From the NCBI GenBank assembly GCA_026394095.1, contig JAPKYY010001023.1:1-5270 (forward strand): 5,270 nucleotides of DNA, in the 5' to 3' direction. The notes below the pieces were generated by a model, which did no database searches, had not been told where the DNA came from, and saw only the letters and a list, made by a program, of their open reading frames with translations. The DNA is from Acidobacteriota bacterium. GTDB lineage: Bacteria > Acidobacteriota > Terriglobia > Bryobacterales > Bryobacteraceae. This document shows, one piece after another, positions 1 through 5,270 of the stretch. Numbering within the stretch: the stretch's first letter is position 1; every line of letters starts with the position of its first letter. Position numbers and translations under genes: made by a program.

Positions 1-2643
1 GGTATCTCGCCGCCTTCCACTCCCCACTCTGTGCCGTCGAACCCTTCGCGCGCCATGCAGTGGCAGACCAACGGCAACAACACGGCTTCCAACAACACTC
101 GAATCGACGGTGCCAGCGCAACCAACATTTGGTTGCCTCACATTGCGAGCTACGTCCCGGCTCTCGAATCCATTGAAACCGTCAACATCGTGACGAATAC
201 CTTCGACGCCGAGCAGGGACTGGCGGGTGGAGCTTCTGTGAACGTAAGCATCCGCTCTGGTGGCAACCAGATGTCGGGTGCGCTCTTCCATTACCATCAG
301 GGCAACTGGTCGCAGGCGCGCAACTTCTTTCTGCCCGCGAACCAGCAGAACCCCAAGTTTGTATCGAATCAGTATGGCGGCCGCCTTGGTGGTGCCATCA
401 TCAAGAACAAACTGTTCTACTTCGGCAGCTTTGAGAATTCAACCGATCGACGATTTGCCGGCGCCCTTCAGACCGTGCCGACGGCGATGATGCGCACTGG
501 TAATCTCTCTACTTCCACCTTGCCGATTTACGACCCGAGCACGGGTGCAGCCAACGGCACTGGACGACAGGCATTTCCCGGCAACATTGTTCCTGCTTCG
601 AGAATCCATCCCACTTCTGCGCTGCTGATGCGGAGCCTGCCACAGGAAAACAATCCCGGGCCTGGTGGCGTTCCCAATAACAACTATTTCGCGCTGGGAC
701 AGGCAGCATTCGATCGCAAAACGATTGACTCGAAGTTCAACTACAACATCAGCGACAAGTGGACTTCGTTTGCCCGCCTGAGCTGGCTCAGCTTCGATCT
801 CACCGCGCCAACGGCATTTGGGGAAATCGGCGGCGGCCCGATCGCGTTTGGCAATCCTGGTAAAGGTTTCGGCGGCACCTGGAGCGGCACTCTGGCCAGC
901 ACATACACCGTCAAGCCCACCTTCCTCATCGATGCCTACTTTGGCTACACGCTGATGGACACCAACATCGAACAGCCAGGGCTTGGCCCCAACCGCGGGC
1001 GTGACGAATTGAGAATCCCCGGTACCAATGGCACCCGCTACTTCGAGTCCGGCTACCCGGGTTTCGGCATTGGTGGCTTCTCTGCGTTTGGCTCCACAGA
1101 AACCTACATGCCCTATTACCGCACCGATCCCCAATTCCAGTACGTGGCCAATGCGAACTGGATGCGCGGATCGCACAACATCCGCTTCGGTATGGACATT
1201 TACCACCTGCAGTTGAATCACACCCAGCCGGAGTTTGCTGGTGCGAATGGTGGTGCTTCCGGTCGGCTCAACTTTGGCCAGGGGCCGACGCAGTTGCGCC
1301 TCGACAATGGCAACGTAGCCGCAGGCAACAACTTCAACTCTATGGGCACCTATTTGCTTGGTCTGGTCGTTGGTGGTGGCCGCATCCTCCAGGTTCCGGA
1401 CATCTATCGCACCAAGACCACCCTGTACAGCTTCTACGTAAGGGATCAGTGGCAGGTGAACCGCAAGCTGACGCTTTCCTACGGCACCCGTATCGAGAGC
1501 TTCCCGATGCCGTGGCGTGAAGGCGACCGTGGCACCGAGCGCTATGACTTTGCTACCAACGAAATGATCGCCTGCGGCCTTGGCGGCACTCCGCGTGATT
1601 GCGGTACCAAGGTTGCAAAGATCCTTCTTTCTCCCCGTCTCGGCATCGCCTATCGCATGAATGAGAAGACGGTGATCCGCACCGGATTTGGTATCAATTG
1701 GGACCCCTGGAATCTGGCACGTCCCCTGCGTACCAATTACCCGATCCTTGCGGCCTTCAATCTGGCGCCGCCTGCTCTGGGCTGGTCTACCACTCTGACG
1801 CAAGGGCTTCCTGATCTGCCCACCCCGGTCATCAATAACAATGGCCGCATCACAATACCAGCCAACTATGCCGTCAACACAACAGGTGAGGAATTCAAGC
1901 GCAGCTACATCATGAACTACAACCTCACAGTGCAGCGTGATCTTGGCAAAAACTGGTCTGCTCAGGCAGGTTATGTTGCCAGCCGCGCGGTTCGTGTCTC
2001 TGGTCGCCTGAACCTCAACGCAGGTCAAGTGATCGGTGCCGACCAGGCAGGGCAGCCGCTCTTCCCACGGTTTGGCCGCGCCGTAGAAACCAGTCTCATT
2101 GGCCCCATGGGTGACAACAACTATCACTCCATGCAGGCGACACTCACCAAGCGTTACTCTGGCGGGCTGCAGACCAATGTTGCCTATACATGGTCGAAGG
2201 CAATGGGTTGGTGCTGCAACGAAGACAACAACGGTGGGCCGCTGGTTCCGGCTCTCAACTTCACGAGCCTGAATTATGTGCCGCTGAACTTTGATCGCAC
2301 CCACAACGTGCAGTTCACCGCCACTTATGAACTGCCCTTCGGCAAGGGCAAGAGGTTTGCGAGCAACAAGGCAGTCAATCTGATCGCCGGTGGCTGGCAG
2401 ATCAATACGCTTACCAGTTTCATGACTGGAAGCCCTGTTCGCGTCACTTCTGATGGTGGCAGCTTGCGCCTCCCGGGCAGCACGCAGCGTGCAGATCAGG
2501 TTAAGAAGGAAGTAGTGGTGCTCGGCGGTATCGGTCGCGGCACTCCTTACTACGACCCCTTCGCCTTCGAGCGTGTACTTGAACCCCGCTTCGGCAATGC
2601 TGGCTTTAACATGCTCAGATTGGGGCTCAAGCTCACCTTCTAA
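1..2643 (+). CDS. Oar-like TonB-dependent outer-membrane receptor, 5' partial, C-terminus apparently shortened
   Basis: The frame is open from base 1, so the gene starts outside the window; a GTG at 31 lies inside the plug and is not credible as the start. 880 residues are visible. What is seen: a plug end with a DG (R-I-D-G-A) segment, the S-G-G-N-x-x-S-G-A-L-F signature (about 256-288), the conserved N-Q-Y-G-G-R-L-G-G block with the following F-Y-F-G-S (367-432), P-G-N-I-V-P-A-S-R-I (577-606), then a long barrel with L-P-F-G-K-G-K-R-F (2332-2358) and G-G-I-G-R-G-T-P-Y-Y-D-P (from 2524), ending in a C-terminal Phe. These are hallmarks of the Oar/carboxypeptidase-regulatory-like TonB receptors expanded in Acidobacteriota. 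Missing upstream, by family comparison: signal peptide, carboxypeptidase-like domain and the plug start. The substrate is unknown; such receptors import large ligands such as oligosaccharides, peptides or metal chelates. Four Cys occur, in two clusters (window residues 525/534 and 738/739). After G-N-A-G-F-N the protein jumps directly to the last strand (see findings). Confidence 0.93.
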   Translation, partial: GISPPSTPHSVPSNPSRAMQWQTNGNNTASNNTRIDGASATNIWLPHIASYVPALESIETVNIVTNTFDAEQGLAGGASVNVSIRSGGNQMSGALFHYHQGNWSQARNFFLPANQQNPKFVSNQYGGRLGGAIIKNKLFYFGSFENSTDRRFAGALQTVPTAMMRTGNLSTSTLPIYDPSTGAANGTGRQAFPGNIVPASRIHPTSALLMRSLPQENNPGPGGVPNNNYFALGQAAFDRKTIDSKFNYNISDKWTSFARLSWLSFDLTAPTAFGEIGGGPIAFGNPGKGFGGTWSGTLASTYTVKPTFLIDAYFGYTLMDTNIEQPGLGPNRGRDELRIPGTNGTRYFESGYPGFGIGGFSAFGSTETYMPYYRTDPQFQYVANANWMRGSHNIRFGMDIYHLQLNHTQPEFAGANGGASGRLNFGQGPTQLRLDNGNVAAGNNFNSMGTYLLGLVVGGGRILQVPDIYRTKTTLYSFYVRDQWQVNRKLTLSYGTRIESFPMPWREGDRGTERYDFATNEMIACGLGGTPRDCGTKVAKILLSPRLGIAYRMNEKTVIRTGFGINWDPWNLARPLRTNYPILAAFNLAPPALGWSTTLTQGLPDLPTPVINNNGRITIPANYAVNTTGEEFKRSYIMNYNLTVQRDLGKNWSAQAGYVASRAVRVSGRLNLNAGQVIGADQAGQPLFPRFGRAVETSLIGPMGDNNYHSMQATLTKRYSGGLQTNVAYTWSKAMGWCCNEDNNGGPLVPALNFTSLNYVPLNFDRTHNVQFTATYELPFGKGKRFASNKAVNLIAGGWQINTLTSFMTGSPVRVTSDGGSLRLPGSTQRADQVKKEVVVLGGIGRGTPYYDPFAFERVLEPRFGNAGFNMLRLGLKLTF

Positions 2644-3425
2644 AGCAATGTTGCGAAATGGTTGACGGGGCCACTGCCACGTCCGAGGCCTGGGTTTGTC
2701 GCGATGGCGCGATGAATCCAGGCTTTCGCATTTTTCACGGCATCTTCAAGATCTTTGCCGCTAGCCATGAGTGCGGTCACCGCAGCCGAGTAGCTGCAGC
2801 CTGTGCCGTGTGTGTGCTTTGTCTCAATGCGTTCTGCTGTGAGTGAAAGCTCGCCGCCGGGCCAGAACAGAAAGTCCATCGCTGCGCCTTCCAGATGGCC
2901 ACCCTTGAGCAATACAGCGGCGGCGCCCAGATCGAGAAGGGCCTTTGCGGCATCGCGCATATCGGCCGGGTTTTCTACGCGCAGTCCCGTAATGGCGGCG
3001 GCTTCATGCAGATTGGGGGTAAGGAGCGCAGAAGCCGGAATGAGCATCTCAATGAGCTTCTGCCGGGCATTGGCGGCCATCAGAGGCGCACCGTGTTTGG
3101 AGATCATCACCGGGTCTACCACCAGAGGAAAGCTAAAGTCTCTGGCAAGTGTCGCCACTCGCTCCACCATTTCAGCCGAACCCAGCGCGCCCGTCTTTGC
3201 GGCCATAGGTGGAATGTCTTCGAGCACCGCCTTTAGCTGTGCAGCAACGAAATCTGGATCCAGAACCTGAACGGCGTCTACTGCTACCGTATTTTGAACG
3301 GTGAGAAGTGTGATCACGGCTTCGCCGTAAACACCAAATTGATGAAAGGTCTTGAGATCCGCCTGGATGCCTGCCCCGCCACTTGGGTCAGATCCGGCGA
3401 TGGTGAGAGCAACAGGTCTTGTCAC
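2640..3425 (-). CDS. thiD: Bifunctional hydroxymethylpyrimidine kinase/phosphomethylpyrimidine kinase
   Basis: A cytoplasmic enzyme of thiamin synthesis and salvage: it phosphorylates 4-amino-5-hydroxymethyl-2-methylpyrimidine (HMP) to HMP-P and then HMP-PP, the pyrimidine half used by ThiE. The 261-residue length is normal for ThiD and the ribokinase-like fold runs end to end. Visible motifs: [14 protein letters not shown] (10-23), T-V-Q-N-T with Gln44 where ThiD contacts HMP, A-K-T-G (76-79), V-V-D-P-V-M (102-107), L-T-P-N (135-138) with Glu141, L-K-G-G-H (173-177), H-G-T-G-C (206-210) with Cys210 in the place of the family's active-site Cys, and G-P-V-N-H-F near the end. Start: GTG at 3425-3423, fused to the stop of the upstream phosphatase as GTGA; no clear Shine-Dalgarno sequence precedes it, so translational coupling is likely. 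The TAG stop overlaps the convergent receptor's TAA. No other thi gene or TPP riboswitch is visible nearby. Confidence 0.96.
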   Translation of the reverse strand: MTRPVALTIAGSDPSGGAGIQADLKTFHQFGVYGEAVITLLTVQNTVAVDAVQVLDPDFVAAQLKAVLEDIPPMAAKTGALGSAEMVERVATLARDFSFPLVVDPVMISKHGAPLMAANARQKLIEMLIPASALLTPNLHEAAAITGLRVENPADMRDAAKALLDLGAAAVLLKGGHLEGAAMDFLFWPGGELSLTAERIETKHTHGTGCSYSAAVTALMASGKDLEDAVKNAKAWIHRAIATNPGLGRGSGPVNHFATLL

Positions 3426-4141
3426 ACTTTTAGGATGAGGACGGTAATGTTGTCAGGCCCACCCGCGTTGCGAGCTGCCTCAACGAGCGCTTGTGCCTTT
3501 GCCTGCAGGTCTTGAGTTTCGTCGGAAAGAATTTTGGAAATTGCTTCTGCGGCAACTACTCCGTGCAATCCGTCGCTACAAAGCAAAATCAGCATTCCAG
3601 GGGTTCTTGGAATGCTGCGTGTGTTAACTCTTAAGGGGTTTCCGACTCCAATGGCCATCGTCAAAACGTGACGCATTGGGTGACGCTTCAAAGTTTCTTC
3701 GTCAATGCCCAGTCGACGGCCCACTTCATTTACCCAGGTCTGATCTTCCATCAGGGATTCGAGTCGATTTTCCTGGTAGGAATAGATCCGGCTATCGCCT
3801 ACGCTGGCAAGGTGCAACTGGTCGCCATCATGAAGCAAGCCAACCAGTGTAGTGCCCATACCTTCAAGGGAGAGATCACTGGAGGCGGTTCGCTTCACCC
3901 GGTTGTTCGCCTCGATGAAGGCCTCTTCGAGATCGTGGAGCTTGGGGTTAGTACGCTTCTCCATGACGTCGAGGACGGTTTCAGCCGCCAGCCGGGAGGC
4001 GGTTTCACCAGCCTGGGCTCCACCCATTCCGTCTGCGACGATGTACAAGTTTTGTCCACGGTCGATCAGAAGAAAATCTTCGTTGTTCTTCCTGACCCGA
4101 CCCGGATCGCTGAGGCCATAGCTTTGCATGAGCGGCAACAT
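3422..4141 (-). CDS. PP2C-family serine/threonine protein phosphatase (Stp/PrpC-like)
   Basis: A soluble metal-dependent phosphatase of 239 residues, the usual size of a stand-alone bacterial PP2C that reverses Hanks-type Ser/Thr kinase phosphorylation. Motifs in order: [12 protein letters not shown] (11-22), V-A-D-G-M-G-G (35-41, metal ligand Asp37), G-M-G-T-T-L-V (94-100), S-V-G-D-S-R-I-Y (113-120, Asp116), H-P-M-R-H-V-L-T (154-161), [10 protein letters not shown] (187-196, metal ligand Asp190) and G-G-P-D-N-I-T-V (227-234, metal ligand Asp230). All catalytic aspartates are present, so it should be active. There is no signal peptide, membrane segment or fused sensor domain. The ATG at 4141 has no good Shine-Dalgarno sequence; a second in-frame ATG (codon 5, 4129) is possible and keeps all motifs. 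A short leader ORF ends three bases upstream. Its TGA overlaps the thiD GTG. The partner kinase is not in the window. Confidence 0.95.
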   Translation of the reverse strand: MLPLMQSYGLSDPGRVRKNNEDFLLIDRGQNLYIVADGMGGAQAGETASRLAAETVLDVMEKRTNPKLHDLEEAFIEANNRVKRTASSDLSLEGMGTTLVGLLHDGDQLHLASVGDSRIYSYQENRLESLMEDQTWVNEVGRRLGIDEETLKRHPMRHVLTMAIGVGNPLRVNTRSIPRTPGMLILLCSDGLHGVVAAEAISKILSDETQDLQAKAQALVEAARNAGGPDNITVLILKV

Positions 4142-4143
4142 GA

Positions 4144-4149
4144 ATTATA
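4144..4149 (-). promoter_or_regulatory. Perfect TATAAT hexamer beside the PP2C start, weak promoter candidate
   Basis: The minus strand reads TATAAT two bases before the phosphatase ATG. No good -35 box is found at 16-18 bp (the 17-bp position reads AAAATT) and there is no TGn extension. If it were a -10 box, transcription would begin inside or just after the first codon, so translation would have to start at the second ATG (4129) on an almost leaderless message. It also overlaps the end of the leader ORF, so the two readings compete. Probably chance in AT-rich spacer DNA. Confidence 0.15.
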
Positions 4150-4177
4150 AACCAATGCAACACGGCAATTTTCGCAT
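4145..4177 (-). CDS. Possible 10-codon leader ORF (MRKLPCCIGL) upstream of the PP2C gene
   Basis: Seen directly: an ATG at 4177-4175 lies six bases after an AGGAG Shine-Dalgarno sequence and opens a 10-codon frame, M-R-K-L-P-C-C-I-G-L, closed by TAA at 4147-4145. The phosphatase ATG at 4141 follows after three bases, in the same frame. The best ribosome-binding site in this intergenic region therefore serves the short ORF, while the phosphatase start has none of its own. Inference: ribosomes may translate the leader and reinitiate on the phosphatase, giving low or conditional expression. Alternatives: a chance ORF, or an ancestral longer start now closed by a nonsense codon (the codons would add 12 residues to the phosphatase). 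The peptide has two adjacent Cys but no run of one amino acid as in classical attenuation leaders. Confidence 0.35.
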   Translation of the reverse strand: MRKLPCCIGL

Positions 4178-4183
4178 GCAAGG

Positions 4184-4188
4184 CTCCT
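4184..4188 (-). promoter_or_regulatory. Strong Shine-Dalgarno sequence (AGGAG) of the leader ORF
   Basis: On the minus strand AGGAG is followed by a six-base spacer and ATG (4177). It is the best Shine-Dalgarno match in the 138 bp between the PilZ and phosphatase genes. It lies more than 40 bases from the annotated phosphatase ATG, too far to act on it directly. Confidence 0.45.
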
Positions 4189-4279
4189 GTCTCATAATGC
4201 GTCAATTTCAATCAAAAAAGGTCAGGGATTTAAGCTTTAACTCGAGATTGCAGCACGAGATGGAATCCGGCTGGAAGGG

Positions 4280-4621
4280 CTAGCTGGCCGAAGCGCTGCT
4301 TGCGGAAACTTCGCTGGAGGACGGCCGAGTTCTTACAAATTCGTAGCGCTCCATTGTTGCCGCAGCAAAGTTCTCATGGCTTCGCACCACTTTGCCCATG
4401 CAACGCAATCGCACGTCTTCATCGGGGTTCTGCCCGGTCGGCAAAGTGATCATGTATTCAATGATTTCTCCCACGGGGAGAGGCTGGTTGAGTTCGAACA
4501 ATACGCCGCTGGAAGACATGTTCAGGGTGTGTCCCTGCACAAAGCTAAAGCGATGGCCGCTGCGAATAATTTCGAAGGGGAGGCGCAGTTCAAAGCGTTG
4601 ATTCTTACGGTTTTCGTTCAC
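4280..4621 (-). CDS. PilZ-domain protein, predicted cyclic-di-GMP receptor
   Basis: A single-domain cytoplasmic protein of 113 residues. Both halves of the PilZ c-di-GMP signature are present: R-K-N-Q-R (residues 5-9, the RxxxR arm) and N-M-S-S-S-G (34-39, the [D/N]xSxxG motif), separated by beta-strand sequence as expected. The domain ends around R-Y-E-F (92-95), followed by a short tail rich in Ser and Ala (101-113), probably disordered. By family knowledge such proteins bind c-di-GMP and act on a partner controlling motility, polysaccharide export or transcription; the partner is not visible. The start is GTG at 4621-4619 with AAGGTGA three bases upstream; the next in-frame Met (35) lies within the second motif, so the GTG is preferred. 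The gene stands 138 bp upstream of the phosphatase on the same strand with no obvious terminator between them, so cotranscription is possible. Confidence 0.9.
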   Translation of the reverse strand: MNENRKNQRFELRLPFEIIRSGHRFSFVQGHTLNMSSSGVLFELNQPLPVGEIIEYMITLPTGQNPDEDVRLRCMGKVVRSHENFAAATMERYEFVRTRPSSSEVSASSASAS

Positions 4622-4624
4622 GGT

Positions 4625-4631
4625 TCACCTT
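4625..4631 (-). promoter_or_regulatory. Ribosome-binding site of the PilZ gene (AAGGTGA)
   Basis: The minus strand reads AAGGTGA, three bases before the GTG start at 4621 (the AGG core lies about seven bases away). This supports the GTG, which would otherwise be a doubtful start, over the internal Met35. Confidence 0.6.
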
Positions 4632-4660
4632 AATCTACTAGGCCACAAATGTCTGGTCAA
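4632..4660 (-). promoter_or_regulatory. Candidate sigma-70 promoter before the PilZ gene (TTGACC-17-TAGATT)
   Basis: On the minus strand TTGACC (4660-4655, five of six to consensus) and TAGATT (4637-4632, four of six) are spaced by 17 bp. The difficulty is position: the -10 box abuts the Shine-Dalgarno sequence, so the transcript would begin inside or just after it, leaving a leader of only a few bases. The true promoter may lie further upstream in the AT-rich stretch around 4660-4700. Confidence 0.25.
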
Positions 4661-4673
4661 GAAAAATACCTCG

Positions 4674-4702
4674 TTGACATAGGCAAAAAGAACTAGTACT
4701 CA
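4674..4702 (+). promoter_or_regulatory. Candidate forward promoter for the PGPGW gene (consensus TTGACA, poor -10)
   Basis: A perfect TTGACA (4674-4679) lies in the divergent region. At 17 bp the -10 position reads TACTCA (4697-4702), which matches consensus only in its first two bases. If used, the leader would be about 85 bases long. It lies just upstream of the minus-strand PilZ candidate, so the two promoters would face away from each other with their -35 boxes close together, open to shared control. Low confidence because of the -10. Confidence 0.3.
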
Positions 4703-4794
4703 CAGCGACATTGGTTAGATTCTCCCCGGAAGTGAAGTGTTTCGCCTAAAAACCCGGCTCGACTTCGACTTCCCGCACGTCGACAATAGAAGAA

Positions 4795-5037
4795 GTGAAG
4801 AAGTTCCTCAGAAATGCGATGGGGGTGGGCCTGGTAATCCTCGGGATCATCGGGTTGATTTTGCCGATCATGCCGGGTTGGGTGTTTCTGGTACCTGGGC
4901 TCATGATTCTAGCTGAAGAGTTCCCCTGGCTCGACAAATTTCTCAATCGATGGTTGGCCTGGGCGAAAGAAAAGATGTCTCGCGAACAAAATCTTGACAA
5001 AAATGATGCATCTGGCAGCGGCAAGCCTACCTTATAA
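4795..5037 (+). CDS. Small PGPGW-type integral membrane protein
   Basis: An 80-residue inner-membrane protein of unknown function. Residues 8-40 are almost entirely hydrophobic and broken by L-P-I-M-P-G-W (23-29), which looks like the Pro-Gly-Trp turn of the PGPGW family (usual form I-P-G-P-G-W; here I-M-P-G-W), followed by V-P-G-L-M-I-L-A-E-E-F-P-W (33-45), also typical. The likely topology is a helical hairpin with a positively charged N-terminus (M-K-K-F-L-R-N) and a charged soluble C-terminal tail (48-80). The start is GTG at 4795: an in-frame TAA at 4747 limits the upstream extension, no ATG lies between, and the downstream ATG (4819) would remove the basic N-terminus. The ribosome-binding site is weak (AGAAGAA abutting the start). 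The next gene begins 23 bp after its stop, so they may form an operon. Family membership is judged from the motif alone. Confidence 0.8.
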   Translation: MKKFLRNAMGVGLVILGIIGLILPIMPGWVFLVPGLMILAEEFPWLDKFLNRWLAWAKEKMSREQNLDKNDASGSGKPTL

Positions 5038-5038
5038 T
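5033..5038 (+). promoter_or_regulatory. TATAAT hexamer over the PGPGW stop codon, possible -10 of the cytochrome gene
   Basis: A perfect TATAAT overlaps the TAA stop of the membrane protein gene. It would place a start site near 5045, about 16 bases before the cytochrome's TTG. The best -35 is CTGGCA (5012-5017, four of six) at a short 15-bp spacing; a perfect TTGACA at 4994-4999 is 33 bp away, too far to pair with it. An internal promoter for the cytochrome is possible but weakly supported. Confidence 0.25.
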
Positions 5039-5060
5039 CGGGCCAATAGGGTTTTTCTAG

Positions 5061-5270
5061 TTGAAACGAATACTTGTCCATCTCGTAGTGTCACTGCTCG
5101 CGACTATTGTCTTGCCTGGGCAAGAAAAAAAGGCTAGCCCCCCACCGCCCGGTTATGCTGGCAGCATTATGTGCCGTGGTTGCCACCCGGATATCTCAGC
5201 CAGCTTCTTTCGCAACGCCCATTTCAAAAGCACCACCGACGACAAATTGAAATTCGAGCAGAAGGGTTGC
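5061..5270 (+). CDS. Exported multihaem cytochrome c, 3' partial
   Basis: Seventy codons are visible before the window ends. The frame opens immediately after an in-frame TAG (5058-5060) with TTG, giving M-K-R-I-L-V-H-L-V-V and a hydrophobic core to about residue 18: a plausible Sec signal peptide. A Pro-rich stretch follows (26-30), then Y-A-G-S-I-M-C-R-G-C-H (32-42) holding a CxxCH haem c site at Cys38, Cys41 and His42, then further His (55). The visible part ends in Q-K-G-C, where family members usually continue as a second CxxCH (G-C-x-x-C-H-G-P-G). This resembles periplasmic multihaem cytochromes of the DmsE/decahaem type, which carry electrons in respiratory chains; haem number and partner are unknown. 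TTG is chosen because the only other nearby option, GTG at 5088, would cut off the basic n-region. No strong Shine-Dalgarno sequence is present (a weak TAGGG about ten bases upstream). Confidence 0.8.
   Translation, partial: MKRILVHLVVSLLATIVLPGQEKKASPPPPGYAGSIMCRGCHPDISASFFRNAHFKSTTDDKLKFEQKGC

Noticed and set aside
439..2304. A 621-codon open frame on the minus strand inside the receptor gene.
   Set aside because: It mirrors the receptor's codon pattern, has no recognisable domain and no plausible ribosome-binding context. The plus-strand receptor is unambiguous, so this is an antisense shadow despite its length.
2600..2700. Searched for a bidirectional terminator between the convergent receptor and thiD genes.
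   Set aside because: Only short direct repeats (GCTCAAGCTC) are present; there is no GC stem with a T-run.
2803..3270. Plus-strand open frames opposite thiD.
   Set aside because: Low-complexity Ala/Ser/Arg-rich translation, lying opposite a gene with every ThiD motif.
3668..4150. A 160-codon plus-strand frame opposite the PP2C gene.
   Set aside because: No domain is visible and it is fully antisense to a well-supported phosphatase gene.
4190..4279. Searched for a terminator after the PilZ gene and for a promoter or riboswitch before the phosphatase.
   Set aside because: A run of six Ts (minus strand, near 4214-4219) has no stem before it. CATTAT and TTGATT are wrongly spaced for a promoter (10 bp), and no TPP-riboswitch core was recognised.
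4994..5038. Perfect TTGACA (4994-4999) and perfect TATAAT (5033-5038) as one promoter.
   Set aside because: They are 33 bp apart, about twice the usable spacing.
4746..5081. A 111-codon minus-strand frame covering the PGPGW gene.
   Set aside because: Its translation is Arg/Pro/Ser-rich without motifs, while the plus strand gives a coherent membrane hairpin and then a cytochrome signal peptide.

Overview
The window reads as a piece of an Acidobacteriota chromosome (probably the Terriglobia/Acidobacteriia side). That placement is an inference from a large Oar-like TonB-dependent receptor with an N-terminal region outside the window, a multihaem cytochrome with a C-R-G-C-H motif behind a signal peptide, and the moderately high GC of the genes. 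No tRNA, rRNA, insertion sequence, CRISPR array or phage gene was found. The window holds ordinary chromosomal genes that are tightly packed, plus a few odd local arrangements.

Layout: (1) bases 1-2643, + strand: the plug end and barrel of an Oar-like TonB-dependent receptor, cut at the left edge. Its C-terminus seems to have lost one beta-hairpin just before the last strand. (2) bases 4621-2640, - strand, in order of transcription: a PilZ-domain protein, then (after 138 bp) a PP2C-type Ser/Thr phosphatase, then thiD (hydroxymethylpyrimidine kinase/phosphomethylpyrimidine kinase). The last two overlap in a GTGA stop/start and should be translationally coupled. thiD and the receptor are convergent and share four bases at their stop codons. 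(3) bases 4622-4794: a 173-bp divergent promoter region. (4) bases 4795-5037, + strand: a small PGPGW-type membrane protein. (5) bases 5061-5270, + strand: the start of an exported multihaem cytochrome c, cut at the right edge.

Functionally the minus-strand cluster links two signalling proteins (a c-di-GMP receptor domain with both binding motifs intact and a protein phosphatase with its metal-binding aspartates intact) to a thiamin-pathway kinase. Whether this is regulation or only convenient packing cannot be decided here. The plus-strand genes on the right concern the envelope and probably respiration. The most notable details are the apparent in-frame deletion in the receptor, a 10-codon leader ORF with a good Shine-Dalgarno sequence that ends three bases before the phosphatase start, and the phosphatase-thiD coupling. 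I did not find convincing evidence for a wholly new system.
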